Position numbers and translations under genes: made by a program | Shown here: positions 14,480-16,354 of the stretch, one piece after another | How the letters are laid out: each line of letters opens with the position of its first letter | Numbering within the stretch: position 1 is the first letter of the stretch | Notes under the pieces: model-generated | Told to the model about the DNA's origin: nothing | The model's database searches: none | The model's input: only the letters and a program-made list of their open reading frames with translations | Assembly: GCA_032229885.1 (NCBI GenBank) | Contig: JAVYAJ010000143.1 | Location: forward strand, 1 to 16,354 | DNA: 16,354 bases | Source of the DNA: Anammoximicrobium sp032229885 | Lineage (GTDB): Bacteria; Planctomycetota; Planctomycetia; Pirellulales; Pirellulaceae | Direction of reading: 5' to 3'

Positions 14480-14911
14480 GACGTATAAAAACCTTCGGTC
14501 GATTGCGGCGAGCGGAGTCGCTGCGAGAAAGGCGAGGGTCCAGCGTGCTTCTGCACGCGCTTGGGTTGAACCCCGGCCAACGCTATTTGTTTGGTCCCTC
14601 TGCCGGAATGGCAACCGAAGGTCTTGATCCCTGGCAACTGTCGGCGGCTTGTTCTTCCACCGTGCTGACCAACAGTATCGACACATTTCCCCGGCGATCG
14701 TTACGGAATTCGGACGGTTCTTTCTCGGCCCGCCGCAGCTCGCCCCGGCAGACGGCGTCGCGGCCGGTGATCGCGACGCGATCCGAACGGTCCCGCGGTG
14801 CATCGCCGGATCGGCGAACGCAGCCGGCTTGATGAGCGCAGTTGGCTCGAGCGAGAGCCGCCGGCTCGAATCGTCAGCTTGGCCCGTCGCGTCGGCGTCC
14901 GTGCGTCGGCT
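14480..14911. other. Intergenic region, no gene recognised
   Basis: A small hairpin GCGTGC-TTCT-GCACGC lies at 14543-14558. Several open frames on both strands cross this stretch, but none has a ribosome binding site, a recognisable domain or plausible composition. A structured minus-strand RNA ending at the hairpin at 14439-14479 is possible; no clear promoter for it was found. Confidence 0.4.
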
Positions 14912-15718
14912 TCAGCGGATCGATTCCCCGGATCGGCGATTGGGCTCGATCAATTGAACCAGCCGTGGGACCAGCAGATCAGCGATGACGCGATGGCCTC
15001 GCGCGTTGGGATGGAGGCCATCGGGAAAGAGGTCGAGTTGGGCGGGGTTGTCGATGAACGCCTGATAGACGTCGACCAGGGGGACCTGTCTGCGCGCGGC
15101 CACGTCGCGCACGGCTTGGGCGTATTGCTCGACCAAAAAGTTGATTCCATGCCGACGATAGGGTTCCAGGTGCGCGCCCCCGTAGCGCTGGGTCATCGGC
15201 GGAGACGTCATCAGCACCACTTCGATTCGGGCGGCCTGCAGGCGGTCCACAAGTTTGTCGACGGCGGCCTGAAACTGGTCGCGCGGCACGCGGGGCGTGT
15301 CTGCAAAGTCGTTCGTCTGCGGCCGATAGAAACCGCCGTCATTGCCGCCGAACATGATCGTCACGACATCCGGTTTGCGGTCCAGTACATCGGGCTCGAG
15401 TCGTTCGAGCGCGTGCGTCGCGATATCGCCGTTGACGCCCGCGTTGATCACTTCGATCGGCCTGCCGAGCCGCGCGGTCAACTCGCGCTGGACGATCGCT
15501 CGGAACGTCTCGGCCTCCTGGACGCCCACGAGCCGCACACCGTTGGTAATCGAATCCCCCAAGGCCACGATTCGCAACGATTCCATCGCCTGAACGCTCT
15601 CCTTTGCGGAATCCGTTGGATCGCCGCGTCCCGTGTTGGCTTCGGCGGCGCAGAGCTGGCTCGGGTTGGCCAGGGCTAACATCGCCAGCGCAAATGCGGA
15701 CGGAAAGATAGACTGCAT
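14912..15718 (-). CDS. Secreted SGNH/GDSL-family hydrolase
   Basis: This 268-residue esterase/lipase-like protein belongs to the SGNH hydrolase family. A Sec signal peptide spans residues 1-25 (hydrophobic core AFALAMLALA, likely cleavage after LCAA). The four family blocks are intact: block I ALGDSITNG with nucleophile S56, block II INAGVNGD with G94, block III MFGGNDGG with N126, and block V FPDGLHPNARGH with D233 and H236. The ATG is preceded by GGGGAG with a 6-nt spacer, supporting the start. The product is expected in the periplasm or outside the cell, and the substrate (acetylated sugars, lipids or other esters) cannot be told. It forms a single-gene unit on the minus strand, separated from fxsA by a 588-bp gap. 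Confidence 0.93.
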   Translation of the reverse strand: MQSIFPSAFALAMLALANPSQLCAAEANTGRGDPTDSAKESVQAMESLRIVALGDSITNGVRLVGVQEAETFRAIVQRELTARLGRPIEVINAGVNGDIATHALERLEPDVLDRKPDVVTIMFGGNDGGFYRPQTNDFADTPRVPRDQFQAAVDKLVDRLQAARIEVVLMTSPPMTQRYGGAHLEPYRRHGINFLVEQYAQAVRDVAARRQVPLVDVYQAFIDNPAQLDLFPDGLHPNARGHRVIADLLVPRLVQLIEPNRRSGESIR

Positions 15719-16148
15719 GTCTTACTCCCCAGGCGATTGCACCATTCGTCACTTTTTCAAGACGATTTGCGCGAGGTAGGTCTCATCTTAGGCTGCGGTC
15801 AAGCCACGTGCGGCCTGGAGCCGGAATCATTCATTCGCCGGCGAGAGCGAGCACGATGCCGCCTACTTTTCGAGCAGTACGGCGCGCTCTGTCCGGTATC
15901 GAAGGCGGAAAACCGGGCGGCTCGCGCGGCTCCGCCAACGCTGATCGTCTTGACCTGTGCTCAGCCCGCCGGACACGGAGGTTCCTCTCGGCAATTCGAT
16001 CAGGGCCGACTCGCCGACAACGGCGTTCGCCGCCGCCGATTGTCCAGGAAAGGTCGCGCGAGGTCCAGTGGTCGTTCCCGCACACGTCTTGTTCCGTTCG
16101 ACGGCGATGGCTGGGTGCGCGCGGTCGGGCAGCCCCGTTTGGACGCTG
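15719..16148. other. Intergenic region, no gene recognised
   Basis: This stretch holds the upstream region of the SGNH hydrolase and then about 400 nt without a supported gene. An open plus-strand frame starting at 15737 runs through into the palindromic repeat and shows no domain or ribosome binding site. No clear promoter was identified. Confidence 0.45.
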
Positions 16149-16354
16149 AATCTGTTGGCCGAAGGCCTCCGATCACCGTAGCCTGGGGCAACGTCCCAGG
16201 ACTGGCGCCGCGCGCGTATCTTTTGGCCGAAGGCCATATTCATGCGGGCAGAGGTGATACGTTGATGTTGGCCTTCGGCCAACACGGTTGCGATCATCTC
16301 TGACTCCTGGGGCGTTGCCCCAGGCTACGTTGGTGATGGCCTTCGGCCAACACG
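16149..16354 (+). repeat. Nested palindromic repeat, copy B
   Basis: This is a second copy of the element at 247-455, same orientation, running to the window end. Outer arms are 16155-16167 and 16338-16350, middle arms 16178-16200 and 16306-16328, inner arms 16223-16235 and 16270-16282. The only mismatch in the arms is T at 16194, which in RNA would still pair with G as a wobble. The sequence may continue beyond the window. Confidence 0.85.

Noticed and set aside
14560..14600. tRNA-like GGTTCAACCC on the minus strand
   Set aside because: No acceptor, D or anticodon arms can be drawn around it.
15737..16303. Plus-strand frame of 188 codons at the right end
   Set aside because: There is no Shine-Dalgarno or domain, and its C-terminal third is encoded by the palindromic repeat.
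247..16354. Whole window as a composite transposon between the two repeats
   Set aside because: There is no transposase or integrase in the segment, the repeats look like dispersed intergenic elements, and the genes between are mostly housekeeping in character.
1..16354. CRISPR array or phage/defence island
   Set aside because: No regularly spaced repeats with unique spacers, no cas genes and no phage structural genes were seen.

Overview
The window looks like chromosomal DNA of a planctomycete, probably of the Pirellula/Blastopirellula type. This rests on high GC content, long genes with loose spacing, a CsrA domain fused to a receiver, an excisionase-type HTH fused to a receiver, a small membrane protein opening with an NPYRAP motif, and intergenic DNA rich in dispersed palindromic repeats. 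The assignment is inferred from gene content; no marker gene such as rRNA is present.

Layout. Bases 1-877 hold no convincing gene. They contain an imperfect 29-nt inverted repeat, a roughly 205-bp nested palindromic repeat, and a cluster of short palindromes. From 878 to 8237 five genes run on the plus strand: arginine decarboxylase (speA), an atypical sugar-phosphate nucleotidyltransferase translationally coupled to a galactokinase-family kinase, a small membrane protein, and a PcrA/UvrD helicase with a C-terminal Tudor-like domain. Convergent to these, at 8371-9138 on the minus strand, is a hybrid signalling protein made of a CsrA RNA-binding domain, an H-box-like helical linker and a receiver. 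A 520-bp gap with a hairpin and a good promoter follows, then an NnrS-like polytopic membrane protein (9661-10905). After a gap with hairpins and a near-consensus sigma-70 promoter come an HTH-receiver response regulator (11329-11916) and a histidine kinase with an HDOD-like N-terminus (12215-13795). FxsA and a secreted SGNH hydrolase lie on the minus strand at 13862-14323 and 14912-15718. The window ends in a second copy of the nested palindromic repeat (16149-16354).

How the genes may work together. The nucleotidyltransferase and GHMP kinase probably form a sugar salvage pair (sugar to sugar-1-phosphate to NDP-sugar). The CsrA-receiver hybrid, the HTH-receiver regulator and the histidine kinase form a loose signalling neighbourhood. 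The 5' leader of the HTH-receiver gene carries an AAGGATGT element matching the CsrA core motif and a second GGA motif near its ribosome binding site, so it is a candidate target of the CsrA hybrid. That link is inferred. The remaining genes (speA, pcrA, fxsA, SGNH hydrolase, NnrS-like) look like unrelated housekeeping or accessory functions.

Most unusual items: the CsrA/H-box/receiver hybrid and its possible phospho-controlled RNA binding; the two copies of a nested palindromic repeat flanking the segment; and a 13-bp perfect hairpin in an otherwise gene-free 590-bp stretch.
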